Source: Verrucomicrobiota bacterium (GTDB lineage: Bacteria > Verrucomicrobiota > Verrucomicrobiia > Limisphaerales > J093). Taken from it: a DNA stretch of 64,000 nucleotides. Location of the stretch: positions 433,683-497,682 of the forward strand of contig JAOSKK010000039.1 of NCBI GenBank assembly GCA_027493615.1, read 5' to 3'. Shown here in pieces: positions 25,384-35,035 of this stretch. The notes beneath the pieces are model-generated. The model was not told the origin of the DNA. It made no database searches and saw only the letters and a program-made list of their open reading frames with translations. Position numbers and translations under genes: made by a program. Each line of letters opens with the position of its first letter. The first letter of the stretch is position 1.

Positions 25384-26170
25384 ATGGGACACGAACGAGT
25401 CGGAATCCTGCCCAAGTCAGCAAGGTGGACCCGCCTTGTAGATCAGATGGGCGGGGTTTTCGCTTCGGAGGTTCCGGTCGGCGCGCTTGCAGCGCAGACG
25501 CTCAAGAACGTTCGCCATCAGTACGAAACGCTCTTCCAGGATGCCGCGGTCAAGTCCGCGTTCGCCTTCCTCGTAAAGTTCGCGCACGCCTGCCGGTCGG
25601 AGAATCCGCAAGAGACCCTCCGGGCATTGGGGATTACGATGGAGGCGCAACCGACGCTGCTTTCCGTAATCAGGGCGCTCAAAGAACAGATCCTCCCCCC
25701 ATCAGGCCGCAACGGAGTACGGCCAGATCACCATCGGGGCAGCGGCGGATGCCATCGGTCAGTGGTACAAGCAGGGCGGCAGTCAGCAAATGCCGCTATT
25801 CACGCCCTCCACTGAGTTCCTCGACTCATGGCGACCGCTTGGCCACGGTTCCGGCTTCTGTGAGTTGTCGCGCCTCTTCTTCGGCAAGCTTACCGAACGG
25901 TATCTGAATTACTTCCTGGAACGTGCGGCGTCCGTGACATGCCCATCCCTGGAACACCGCGAGCAATTCCAGGACGGGATTCGGTCGCACGTTGACGCAG
26001 TGTCGAAGCAAGCCTTCGAGACGGCCAAGATCACGCAGTCTTTTGCTGCCGGCTGGTTCAACGGCCACGCCCGGGACCGAGTTCCCACCGAGCGCGAGAT
26101 CGAGGGTTTTCTGTCAGTCGCATTCGGAAAGATGCGGGATGAACTTCGACGGGAGGAGCAGGCGACATGA
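25384..26170 (+). CDS. Met-Gly-starting partner protein of the QueC-like enzyme (one frame break)
   Basis: About 262 residues joined; frame break in the C-run near 25693. Begins MGHERVGILPKSARW, with no domain I can name. Mostly helical; the second half includes a conserved-looking YKQGGSQQMPLF and FCELSRLFFGKLTERYLNYFLERAA. It overlaps the QueC-like start by four bases, so both are translationally coupled. In Qat and type IV CBASS defence systems a QueC-like enzyme sits beside a protein proposed to be its modification target (recalled). A glycine right after the start Met would be exposed as the N-terminus. Function here unknown. Confidence 0.7.
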
Positions 26171-28120
26171 CGGCCGCTTGCTCCCCACGAATCTTCCTGT
26201 GCAACGGCGCGACCCGGCCCTCGTCCGTTCCCGCCGAAGCCCATGTCTCCGCGCTGAACTATCTCCCCGGTGACCCAAACCGTCTGGTCACCCTCCGCCT
26301 GCCGAAGTTCGTGGACCAGTTCTACCACCTGCCCGATCGTGTCTTAGACCTCCTTGAACTCGCCGCATACGTCTTCGCTGCGGACCGAGCGACCTTCCGG
26401 GGTGCCAAAGACGCTGTGGAATACCATGCCTGGTCTCGATCCATGTCCTTCATCGTGAAGGTGCGGGACGCCGCGTTCTGGAATCAGCCGCAGGTCAAGG
26501 AACGACTCAGCAAGGTGATCCGGTTCATGACCGGTGATTTCGAGTACACCTTCCAGTTTCTCCCTGGTCACGCTACGCCGCCGGCATCGCTATTTGACAA
26601 GGAAGAGTTTGCCATCGCGCCACGAGGCCCCGCTAGTGTTGCTCTGTTTTCCGGCGGATTGGACTCGCTGGCCGGTGCGGTGGAGCGGCTGGAAACCACC
26701 CATGAGGACCTGTACCTCATCAGCCACAGGTCGGGGCTGCCAAGCACGAAGAGAACGCAGGCCAGTCTTGCTCAAGCGCTGTGTAGGGCTTATCCAAATC
26801 GGGTCCACCCGTATTCATTCGACTGCGGCTTGGCAAATGAACGTGGGGCTGAAGAAACACAGCGAACGCGCGCCTTCCTCTTCGGTTCTATCGCCTTTGC
26901 CGTCGCCCACCGGTTGGGACTGGATTCCTTCTTCGCCTTCGAGAACGGGGGTGACCTCGCTGAACTTCATTCGCCGACAGGACTTGATGAATGCACGAGC
27001 GAGCCGCACCACACATCCACAGACGCTCGCCCTCATGGCAGATTTCCTGGCCGAAGTCCACGGCGGTCCGGTGAAGGTGCTGAATCCATTCTGGACAATG
27101 ACAAAAGCTGACGTGTTCACGCTCCTGGACAAAGTGAACGGTCGCAACCTCATCAGCAGTGCAGTTTCATGCAGTAAGACTTTTCAGCGCCTGCCGGGAA
27201 ATGCGACCCATTGTGGCTGTTGCTTCCAGTGTGTTGATCGGCGCATCGCGGCGTACGCGGCCGGCCTCCAGGAGATCGACAACGCGGGCATCTACTCGGC
27301 CGACATCTTTACGAGGCGAATCGAAGTGCCCGAGACTCGGACTACTGCACTCGACTATGTGCGGCAAGCCGTCAGCTTCTCGAAGGCAAGTGATGACGGC
27401 TTCGTTCTGGATCGGCTTGCGGAACTGAGCGATGTCACCCCGTTCATCGGCCTCGATGAGGAGAACGCCGTCGATGCAGTCTGGAAACTATGCCAGCGAC
27501 ACGGCGCGCAGGTGCTGGCGGGACTTGACGCCGTAAGGAAGCAATTCGATGACCTGCGCTTTCCACTGGAGAAAGGGAGTCTCCTTCATCTGTTGTCGGT
27601 GCGCGCACACCTTGGTGATTCATCACAGATCATCGGGGAAGACACCAGAATGAGTCTTGAAAGGATCCAGGCGGGCATCAATGAGCTGAAGCGGCAGCTC
27701 CTTCCCTCTGCGACGTCAGTGGAAGTGCCCGTCATGGAGGCCGAGGGCGCCCGTGATAATACGAAGACCCCGGAACCGCCGTGGACGATTCTCTCAGAAG
27801 GCAAACTCTACTACCGCCCCGGATTTGAGGACGTATGGTTCGATGATGCGCACTACGATCTGCGAGAGCGGACGAAGGCTCGGCTGTGCATTCAATACCT
27901 GGTCGAGACGCGGGCGTTTGATGCCGCTTCGGCACGGCACTTGACTGAAGAGATTGATCCGTATGTGCGCGAGCGGGGTGATTTCCCACAGTCAGCGGAC
28001 ATCAAGATCGACCACTACTTCAACGACCCGCATGACCCGAAGAAGAGATTGCCCGGTCTGCGCAAGAAGCTGATCGTGGCAGCCGGACGTGACGGACGGT
28101 ATTTCCTGAAGACGAACTAG
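26167..28120 (+). CDS. QueC-like PP-loop enzyme with winged-helix-like tail (one frame break)
   Basis: About 650 residues joined; frame break in the G-run near 26948 (reads FENG then VTSLNFIRRQDL). An N-terminal domain of about 155 residues precedes the PP-loop SGGLDSLAG at about 161. Zinc-site cysteines follow the QueC pattern: SCSK near 334 and THCGCCFQCVDRR at about 347-359, with RTTHP between. The C-terminal part adds about 280 residues; its last 100 (DVWFDDAHYDLRERTKARLCIQYL) look like a DNA- or protein-binding winged helix. Housekeeping QueC is about 230 residues and makes the 7-deazaguanine precursor preQ0; this enlarged form and its context point to a defence role. Confidence 0.8.
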
Positions 28121-28504
28121 GTCACGGTTCGTTTGACCTCGTTTGACCAAGCGCGTTTTGCCCGCATAAACACGGGCTAGAACACGCCTGCTACGTTCTA
28201 CTTCGTTAACTTTAGACCCTGCCCCGGAAAGACTCCATCGTGTCGTCAGCGAACAAGAAGTTCTGCTGACAATGAACCACAGAATCCGAAGGCGGGCGCT
28301 ACGCGGGACACGGCAGCAAGGAGGGGCGGCAAAAGCCGATACTGTTCCACACCGGCGCGACGACACACCCAGCGACACAAGCATCCGGGCCAATCCCCAT
28401 CCGTCACGCATGGAGTTCTTGCGGGCCGTCTTCCAGGGAGGCTGTGAAGCGGCACCGGGCGACTGTTTCCTGGAGCTGGGCCGTCGGCTCGATCAGGAGG
28501 AACC
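28121..28504. other. Gap between defence-like operon and replication module
   Basis: 384 bases. The first about 150 are slightly AT-richer and hold GTTTGACC twice (28130-28147) and a TTCTACTTCGTTAACTTT stretch, which could house a promoter for the following genes. The remainder contains the doubtful small reading frame listed separately. No terminator hairpin with a T-tract was found. Confidence 0.4.
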
Positions 28505-28508
28505 ATGA
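28272..28508 (+). CDS. Doubtful small protein before the phage HTH gene
   Basis: 78 residues, overlapping the next start by four bases, which is the usual spacing of this phage genome and the main argument for it. The N-terminal half is arginine-rich and without features; the C-terminal half (MEFLRAVFQGG, FLELGRRLDQEEP) looks more protein-like. No family recognised. Could be a shadow or a frame-broken gene. Confidence 0.3.
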   Translation: MNHRIRRRALRGTRQQGGAAKADTVPHRRDDTPSDTSIRANPHPSRMEFLRAVFQGGCEAAPGDCFLELGRRLDQEEP

Positions 28509-28900
28509 CCGGCCTCGAAGACCTCGTCGCTGCCGCTATGTCGGCCCCACCCGAACGTCGGGAAGAGGCGCTTCGGCTGTTGCAGGGACAACTGCCCAAG
28601 CCTGAAGCCTACCTCACCCTCTCCGAGTTGGCCCGTCGGTTGGGAGTAGATCGTGGGACGCTCCGCCGCTGGCGCGTACCGGGGAATGACCTGGGCGGCT
28701 ACCGCCGCTACCGGTTCAGCGAGGTCGAGGCCTATTTCAAGAGCGAAGCCTTCCAACGCCGGCAAGCAGCCCTTCGAGCCGAAGGCCGCGATGCCCGCGC
28801 CCTCGCTCGATTTCAATTTGGCGACGGTCTCCCCCGGCCAGGCCGACGCCAAATTCAACTGAACCCGGCCGGAATCAACCACGGACAAGCACATGACTGA
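28505..28900 (+). CDS. MerR/excisionase-type HTH regulator
   Basis: 131 residues. A short helical N-terminus (LEDLVAAAMSAPPERREEALRLL) is followed at about 40-80 by a helix-turn-helix with wing (LTLSELARRLGVDRGTLRRWRVPGNDLGGYRRYRFSEVEAYF). The tail after about 95 is polar and may include a frame error. Position at the head of the replication genes suggests a phage early regulator. I found no CI-type repressor in the window, so this or the HTH at 15217 may control lysogeny. Confidence 0.7.
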   Translation: MTGLEDLVAAAMSAPPERREEALRLLQGQLPKPEAYLTLSELARRLGVDRGTLRRWRVPGNDLGGYRRYRFSEVEAYFKSEAFQRRQAALRAEGRDARALARFQFGDGLPRPGRRQIQLNPAGINHGQAHD

Positions 28901-29060
28901 ACCGCAAGCGCAAGCACCGCATCCCCGTATCAACTGGATCAAGTCCGCCGGAAACCTCGCCCTGGGAGTATGGGGCGTGGCGACCTTCATCGCCCTCCTG
29001 GCCGGCATCGCCTGGCTGGCGGCCGCAGCGGGGGCGGCAACCCGAAACTCACTGCGCTGA
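28893..29060 (+). CDS. Small single-pass membrane protein
   Basis: 55 residues: a polar N-terminus with prolines, then one transmembrane helix (LGVWGVATFIALLAGIAWLAA). It overlaps the upstream gene by eight bases. A further tiny frame (29060-29131, 23 residues) overlaps its stop; that one I do not support as a gene. Role unknown; small membrane proteins of early phage operons often act in exclusion, but nothing here proves that. Confidence 0.5.
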   Translation: MTEPQAQAPHPRINWIKSAGNLALGVWGVATFIALLAGIAWLAAAAGAATRNSLR

Positions 29061-29167
29061 TGGCCGTCGCGAACGCCACCTGCGTGAACTGGGTGGCCTT
29101 CGCCGTCATCGAGCGCAAGACCCGGAACTGACAACGCAAACCCTTAACCCGAAAGGAACACACAGCT

Positions 29168-29742
29168 ATGGCACTTCTGCCTCAACCCAGCAGCAATCGC
29201 AACCCGTTCGCCCAGGTCATCGGCGACGCGCTCGCCCCGTCGGGGACGTTCATCGCCACGGTCATCGACATCCATGACGAGTTCGGCGTCACCCGTCCGA
29301 AGTTCCAGTCCACCGAAGTCGAGAAAGTCGATTTGGCGACGTTCTTGTTCGGCTTTCGCGACCCGCAGGGCAACCCGCACCGGGTCGCCAGTCGGCAGAT
29401 GCGTATCAGCGGCAATGAGAAGTCGGCTCTGTTCGGCTTCCTGAAAAGCCTGCTCGGTCGAGCGCCGGCCTTCGGCTGGGACTACTGCTCGCTCAAAGGC
29501 GCGAAGTGCCTGCTGACGGTCGAGCACGTTCAGCGGCGCGACGGCAGCGGGCTTTTCGCCAGCATCGCGGCGCTGTCGCCTGTGCCAGCGGGGTTCGCTC
29601 AGTCTGCGCCGCAGCCGGCCCCGTTGCCGGCGGCACCGCAACCTCGCCCTCAGCCCGCCCCCGTAGCGCCGCCGCCCCCCGTGCTGCCCCCGGCGGCTCC
29701 CAGCGTCACCCCCCTGCGGAGGAAGACGAAGTCCCGTTCTGA
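29168..29742 (+). CDS. Putative phage single-strand-binding-type protein (one frame break)
   Basis: About 191 residues. The body (about 10-130: FAQVIGDALAPSGTFIATVIDIHDEFGVTRP, KVDLATFLFGFRD, NEKSALFGFLKSLLG, YCSLKGAKCLLTVEHVQRRDGSGLFASIAALSP) is followed by a proline/alanine-rich linker. With a one-base correction in the C-run near 29710 it ends AEEDEVPF, an acidic-aromatic tip like those of SSB-type proteins, and its stop comes two bases before the next ATG. Without correction it would run into the next gene. Family not identified; assignment rests on the tail and on its place beside polymerase and nuclease. Confidence 0.6.
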
Positions 29743-29744
29743 GT

Positions 29745-30548
29745 ATGGCCATCCTCACCAAATCAAAGGTCCCGTCGGGCCACTGGTATCGGTCCGACGG
29801 GACCCCCGTCCACAAACTGCCAACCGCTGACGGTCGAGGCGAACGGGCGACCACGATTGGCGACGCCCGGCGGCTGGGCCTCTACCCCAGCGTCACCTCG
29901 ATTCTCGGCATCCTGGCCAAGCCCGGTCTCGAAAAGTGGAAGCTCGACCAGGTCGCCCTCGCCACACTACGCACGCCCAAGCAGGCAGAAGAGTCTGAAG
30001 ACTACTGGTGCAACCGCGTTCGGAACGCGGCTTTCGACCAAGTGGAAGCCGCGGCCGATCTCGGTACCATGATTCACGGTGCGCTCGAACTGGCGATGGC
30101 CGGCGAACCCTATTCCCCCGACCTGCGCCCCTACGTCGAGCCGGTGCTGGCGTGGCGGGACAAAGTCGGCATCCGAATCGTCGAACGCGAAATCAAGCTC
30201 GTGAACAAGGAGCACGGCTTCGCTGGCACCGCCGACGTGCTGTTCCGTTACGGGCAAAACGGCATCGGCATCCTCGACTACAAGACCCGGAAGACCCGGC
30301 CGGGCGAGGAAGTCGTGGCCTACGACAACCAAGCCATGCAGCTCGCCGCCTACGGCGCGACGTACTGGGGCGAGGAGAACGTGGGCGGGTTGCTCGCCGC
30401 CAACGTGTTCATCTCGACCACCGAACCCGGACGGTACGCCGTGGTCAAGCATCCCGACGTGGCGCGGGACTGGCAGGCGTTCCGCATGGTCGCCGCGCTC
30501 TGGCGGTACATTAAAGGCTACGACCCCCGGCAGCAGGCGGCGGCATGA
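29745..30548 (+). CDS. PD-(D/E)XK nuclease (RecB/Cas4-like)
   Basis: 267 residues. Active-site pattern is visible: GTMIHGALE (about 106-114), ERE at about 141, GTADVLF (about 161-167) supplying the Asp, and GILDYKTRK (about 175-183) supplying Asp-x-Lys, then AMQLAAYG. This is the PD-(D/E)XK fold of RecB-type exonucleases used by phages for recombination or DNA turnover. It overlaps the polymerase start by four bases. Frame intact. Confidence 0.85.
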   Translation: MAILTKSKVPSGHWYRSDGTPVHKLPTADGRGERATTIGDARRLGLYPSVTSILGILAKPGLEKWKLDQVALATLRTPKQAEESEDYWCNRVRNAAFDQVEAAADLGTMIHGALELAMAGEPYSPDLRPYVEPVLAWRDKVGIRIVEREIKLVNKEHGFAGTADVLFRYGQNGIGILDYKTRKTRPGEEVVAYDNQAMQLAAYGATYWGEENVGGLLAANVFISTTEPGRYAVVKHPDVARDWQAFRMVAALWRYIKGYDPRQQAAA

Positions 30549-32373
30549 TCCCCGAGCCGAACATCCTGACGCCGGAGGTGTGGGCGCAGGCCGAGTGTGA
30601 CGGCACCGTCGCGGTCGATTTCGAGACGTTCTATACCGCTACCTACTCGGTCGCCGAACTCGGCCTGTGGGCCTACTGCCACGACCCGCGGTTCCAGGCG
30701 TACCTGGTAGCCGTCACGGACGGCGAGCGGACCTGCGTGTGCGCGCCGTCGAAGTTCCCTGGGCCACCATCGCGGGCCGGACATGGATCAGCCACCACCG
30801 GGACTTTGACCGCGCCGTGTTCGAGCGACTCCAGGAACTCGGCGTGGTCCCCTCGGAGATCGCCCCGGCGGCCTGGTTGTGCAGCGCGGGTCTGTGCGCC
30901 TATCTGCAACTGCCGCGTGACCTGGCCGGGGCGGTCAAGGCGGTCTTCGGCCAGACGCTCGACAAAGGCCCTCGCGAACGGGCCAAGGGGCTCGTTCCCG
31001 GCGAAGACTACCTCCTGGCCGCTGAGGTCAGCCGCTATGCCGGTCGAGACGCGCTGGCGTGCCTGGCCCTATGGAATCACCTGGGGCGGCACTGGCCACC
31101 GCACGAGCGCCGGCTCTTCGACCTTACATCCGACATGGGGCGTCACGGCCTGTCCGTTGACTGGGAGTACGTCCGCGCCAAGCGGCTCGAACTGGAGGAC
31201 CTCGCCGGCTCAATCGCCGACGCCCTTCCCTGGAAGCCGGCCACGTCGGTCAAGCAGTTCGAGGCGGCGTGTGAACGAATCGGCGTGCCCGCGCCGCCGT
31301 CCACGTCGAGCGCCGACCCCGGCTTCGCCCGGTGGCTCAAGAAGCACATCGACTCGGACGCGGCGACCTGGGTCCGCCACATGCAGCGGGTCCGGTCGGC
31401 GAACCGCACGGCCAAGGTCCTGGAGTCGATGGAAGCCCGCCGGATGCCCACGGGGCGGATGGCGTATGAGTTGAAGTATTTCGGGGCGAGCACAGGCCGG
31501 TGGTCGGGCGGCGGCGGCCTGAACCTTCAGAACTTGAACCGGAAGACGGCCGAGGGCGTGGACCTGCGCCGCGCCATCATCGCCCCGCCGGGCCAGGTCC
31601 TGGCCGTCGCCGATTACAGCCAGATCGAGAGCCGGGTCCTGCTCTTCCTGGCCGGCGATGTCGAAGCCCTCCGGCTCTTTCGCGAGAACCCGGATGCCGA
31701 CGCCTACGAAATCCACGCCCGGCGCACGATGGGCTACGCCGAGGCGGAGCCGTTGAAGGCATGGTGCGACCGGACCGGCTCGAACCTCCGCCAACTCGCC
31801 AAGGCCCGTGTCCTGGGCCTGGGCTTCGGTTGCGGGTGGCGGAAGTTCATCGACGTGGCTCGCGTCATGGCCGGGCTCGAACTCACCGAAGATGACTCGA
31901 AGGGCGTGGTCGAGAGCTTCCGCGACTCTAACCCGCTGATCTGCCGACTCTGGCAACGGCTCGAAGATGCCTGTGAAGCCCGCGACGGTCGCCACTACGC
32001 CCTACCGCTCCCCTGCACCCAGCACGCCCCAGCACTAAAGCGGTTCCTGTTCTACCGCGACGTGGCCGTGTCCGATGATGACATCACCGCCACGGTGGCC
32101 GGCGAGCGCGTGAAGGTGTACGGGGGCCTGCTCGCCGAGAACTGGACGCAGGCGACGGCCCGCGACGTTCTCGCCTCCGCCTGGCTGCGGTGCGCCACCG
32201 CCGGCTTCATCCCCGTCCTGAGCGTTCACGACGAACTCGTGTTCGAGCTTCCCGAGGCGACTGCGGAAGCCGACCTCGCCCGGATCATCGCCATCATGGA
32301 AACGCCCGTTCCCTGGGCGCCTCACCTTCCGCTGAAGGTCGAGGGCAAGCTGATGCCGTTCTACTCGAAGTGA
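30545..32373 (+). CDS. Family A DNA polymerase (one frame break)
   Basis: About 609 residues joined; frame break near 30758 (CCCTGGG). Exonuclease-like N-terminus with VAVDFETFY (Asp-x-Glu), then HHRDFD and YAGRDALACLAL. Polymerase motif A is VADYSQIESR, motif B region is LRQLAKARVLGLGFGCG, motif C is VHDELVFE. This is the phage replicative polymerase type common in siphoviruses without a host-like PolC. It sits in an overlapping run nuclease-polymerase-primase-helicase. Confidence 0.9.
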
Positions 32374-32380
32374 CCGCGCT

Positions 32381-33272
32381 ATGGCCTTCCTCTATCCCTT
32401 CTCCCAGAAGACCGCCGAACGTCTGCGCGCCATGCCCGGCCCCGGCGGCACGCATCGGTGGCTCGCCCAGGTCGCCAGCGGGCTGCGCCATCTGCTGAGC
32501 GCCGACAAGTGCTTCGCCTTCCTGCGCCGGTGCTGCGATGACTTCGTGGTCCATCGCCCCGTCCCTGACGCCGAGATCGAAGGGGCGGTCGAGTTCGCCT
32601 ATGCGGGTCGCCCGGCGGCGCAGATCAATTTCGGTCGGCATCCGGTCGATTGGCCTGAGCCCAACCCGGCGCTCATCGCCAAGGTCCTCGCCGATGTGGC
32701 GCCCGCCTTCGATGTCGAACGGGACAGCGGCCTGGCTGCGAGCGATGTCCTGCCGCGCCTTTTTCCGCCCCGGTGAGTTGGTCTGTTCGGGTCGCAACAC
32801 CGAACGGGCGATGGTCCGGCCCCTCGAGGAAACCCTCGCCGACGCGGACTGGCTCCAGTTCATCGTGGTCAACCCGATGCGGGAACGGACCGCGCTGAAC
32901 TACCGCGGCAAGCCTTCGCCCCGCTGCCAGAACAACACCGGCCTGCGCCGGCATCTGGTCGCCGAGTTCGACGACCCGAACCTGCCCAAGGCGCAACAGG
33001 CCCGGCTGATCACCCAGTTGGCGACGTTCGTGCCGCTGGTCCTGGTGGTCGATTCCGGCGGCAAGAGCCTGCATGGCTGGTTCCGCGTGGACCGCTACAA
33101 CGCGCGGGACCAGGTGCGGTTCTTCTGCGTCGCCTGCCTCCTGGGTGCCGACGCCACCCGCTGGGACATCTGCGGCTGGCTGCGCATGCCGGGCGGCCTG
33201 CGTGTGGTCGAGGGCGTTCCCGCCGTGCGCCAGCGCGTGCTGTACTTCAAGCCGGAGGCTGCCCATGTCTGA
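32381..33272 (+). CDS. Putative primase/primase-polymerase (one frame break)
   Basis: About 297 residues joined; frame break in the T/C run near 32763. The N-terminal half is helical; the C-terminal half has NNTGLRRHLVAEFDD and VLVVDSGGKSLHGWFRV, which matches the Ser-Gly-Gly-Lys-Ser-x-His motif of archaeo-eukaryotic-type (RepB-like) phage primases. GWLRMPGG follows. The order polymerase-primase-helicase supports a primer-making role. The final codons overlap the helicase start by eight bases. Confidence 0.65.
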
Positions 33273-34503
33273 AGCCTCGCCGCTGAACCATCTGCTGAAC
33301 GGCTTCCTGGACACGCCCGACGCGGAGAACGTCGAGAAGGAAGCGGTCAAGATCGAGGCACTGCCCGTGGTGCGGGGCCTCGACGACCTCCGAACACCCC
33401 CGGCGACGAATGACCCCAGCGAACTGATCATGCACCGATTCCTCTACCGCGGCGGCGTCTGCCTCCTGCTTGGTCCGACGGGGGTGGGCAAGTCCTCCCT
33501 GCTGATGCAACTGGCCATCCACTTCGCCCTGGGCAAGCCCCTCTTCGGGATCACACCCGGAACGGCCTACCGCGAGCGCGGGATGCGCATCCTGCTCATC
33601 CAGGCCGAGAATGATGAAGGGGACCTGGCCGAGATGCGCGACGGCGTCCTGGCCGGCTGCGAACTGACCGCCGCCGAGAAGGCGCAGGCGTCGAGCCGGA
33701 TCATGGTCTGTACGGTCAACGACCGGAGCAGCGACAAGTTCGCGCTCACGCTCGACGCGCTCCTGACCGAACACGGCCCCTTCGACCTCGTGCTAGTTGA
33801 CCCCGCCTTCGCCTACCTGGGCGGGGACAGCAACAGCCAGAAGGACGTGAGCCGGTTCATGCGCGAACTGCTGAACCCGCTCCTGCACCGGCACCAGGTC
33901 GGGCTGATCCTGGCCCACCACACCAACAAGCCGCTCCGGGGCAAGGAAAAAGACAACTGGGAAGCCGGGGACTACGCCTACCTGGGGGCGGGCTCCGCGG
34001 AGTGGATCAATCCGGCGCGGGCGGCGCTCGCGCTCCGGTCGATCGGTTCGGACAACGTCTTCGAACTCCGGGCGCCGAAGCGGGGGAAGCGTCTCCGGTG
34101 GGAGGATGAGAACAAGCAGCCGACCACGACCCAGTTCATCGCCCATCACCGGGACGTGGGTGTGATCTGCTGGCGGAAGGCCGAGCCGGCGGAGGTCGAG
34201 GAACTGATGGCAGAAGGCAAGGGCGGGCGTCCTCGGAGGATCAACCCCGCCGAGGTTCTTCACTGCATCGCCGCCGATGAAGGGCGAAGCCAGGCCGCCT
34301 ACAAGGATAGGGCAAGCGCCGTCCTCGGATGCGCCCCCAGCACCATCCAGGATTTGATCGGCCTGGCCATCAGGAAGGGATGGGTTCGCTTCACCCAGGA
34401 GGGCAACCGGAAGCGTTACGCGCTCACCGAAAAGGGGCGGGCCTACGCCTCAGAACACCCTTCCAGCCACAACTGGCGTGAAGAATCACCGGAAACCACC
34501 TGA
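33265..34503 (+). CDS. RecA-fold replicative helicase/RepA-type ATPase
   Basis: 412 residues from the ATG at 33265, which overlaps the primase stop. Walker A GPTGVGKSS at about 72-80, Walker B LVLVDPAF at about 175, and a sensor-like LILAHHTNKP at about 213. The C-terminal about 90 residues look like a winged helix (SAVLGCAPSTIQDLIGLAIRKGWVRF). Family resembles KaiC/RepA AAA_25 proteins used as hexameric helicases by phages and plasmids. Confidence 0.85.
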   Translation: MSEASPLNHLLNGFLDTPDAENVEKEAVKIEALPVVRGLDDLRTPPATNDPSELIMHRFLYRGGVCLLLGPTGVGKSSLLMQLAIHFALGKPLFGITPGTAYRERGMRILLIQAENDEGDLAEMRDGVLAGCELTAAEKAQASSRIMVCTVNDRSSDKFALTLDALLTEHGPFDLVLVDPAFAYLGGDSNSQKDVSRFMRELLNPLLHRHQVGLILAHHTNKPLRGKEKDNWEAGDYAYLGAGSAEWINPARAALALRSIGSDNVFELRAPKRGKRLRWEDENKQPTTTQFIAHHRDVGVICWRKAEPAEVEELMAEGKGGRPRRINPAEVLHCIAADEGRSQAAYKDRASAVLGCAPSTIQDLIGLAIRKGWVRFTQEGNRKRYALTEKGRAYASEHPSSHNWREESPETT

Positions 34504-34630
34504 AACCGGTTTCCGGTCATAGGCAACTCATTACGCCAAAGTCATTTACAACTCACGTGAAACGCCACAGCCAACAACCAGTTTCCAATCGACCGGAAAC
34601 CCCGCCCCCTATAAGGGGGGCGGGGGTTTC
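34488..34630. other. Inverted-repeat cluster, possible replication origin
   Basis: Contains ACCGGAAACC (34488-34497) facing GGTTTCCGGT (34508-34517) around a 10-base spacer, and a strong GC hairpin GAAACCCCGCCCCC (34596-34609) facing GGGGGGCGGGGGTTTC (34615-34630). TTTCCGGTCAT and TTTCTGGTCAT recur beside them. It lies directly after the helicase gene. No T-tract follows, so a plain terminator is less likely for the second hairpin. Origin function is inference. Confidence 0.4.
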
Positions 34631-34644
34631 TGGTCATTCCGAGA

Positions 34645-35035
34645 ATGAAGGGCCTGTCACCTACCCAGAGGACGCTTCGAGCGTTGCGCGAACAGGGCCG
34701 GGTTTGCGCCATCGTCGAGAAGTGGAATCCCTACGGCGGCCCCCCACGGCATCCGGCAGGACCTCTTCGGGATCATCGACATCCTCGCCCTCGACCCCGA
34801 GCGCGGCGTCATCGGCGTCCAGTCCACCGGCCAGGACTTCGCCGGCCACCTCCGCAAGCTCACCGAAGAGCGCGCCCAGGAATGCCTCGACTGGCTCAAG
34901 ACCCCAGGCACCGCGCTCGAACTCTGGGCTTGGCGCAAGGTCAAGGCCCAGCGCGGGGGCAAGCTCCTGATCTGGCAGCCCCGCATTCAAGTCCTGACGC
35001 GGACGGACTTCCAACCCAAGGAGGCAACCACGTGA
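34645..35035 (+). CDS. Small VRR/Holliday-junction-type nuclease (one frame break)
   Basis: About 130 residues joined; frame break in the C-run near 34745. Reads LSPTQRTLRALREQGRVCAIVEKWNPY, then GIRQDLFGIIDILALDP, GVIGVQSTG, and LELWAWRKVKAQRGGKLLIWQPRIQVL. The order Glu...RxDLFGxxD...(I/V)QST resembles the PD-(D/E)XK-like core of phage VRR-NUC or junction-resolving enzymes. The stop overlaps the GTG of the next gene (GTGA). Likely processes phage recombination intermediates. Confidence 0.65.

Noticed and set aside
25384..28120. Complete Qat or type IV CBASS system
   Set aside because: No QatA-like ATPase or QatD-like nuclease next to the pair and no CD-NTase or TGT-like gene; only the QueC-like component is shared.
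29060..29131. 23-residue gene overlapping the small membrane protein stop
   Set aside because: Too short, no ribosome-binding site of its own and no recognisable feature; overlap alone is weak support.
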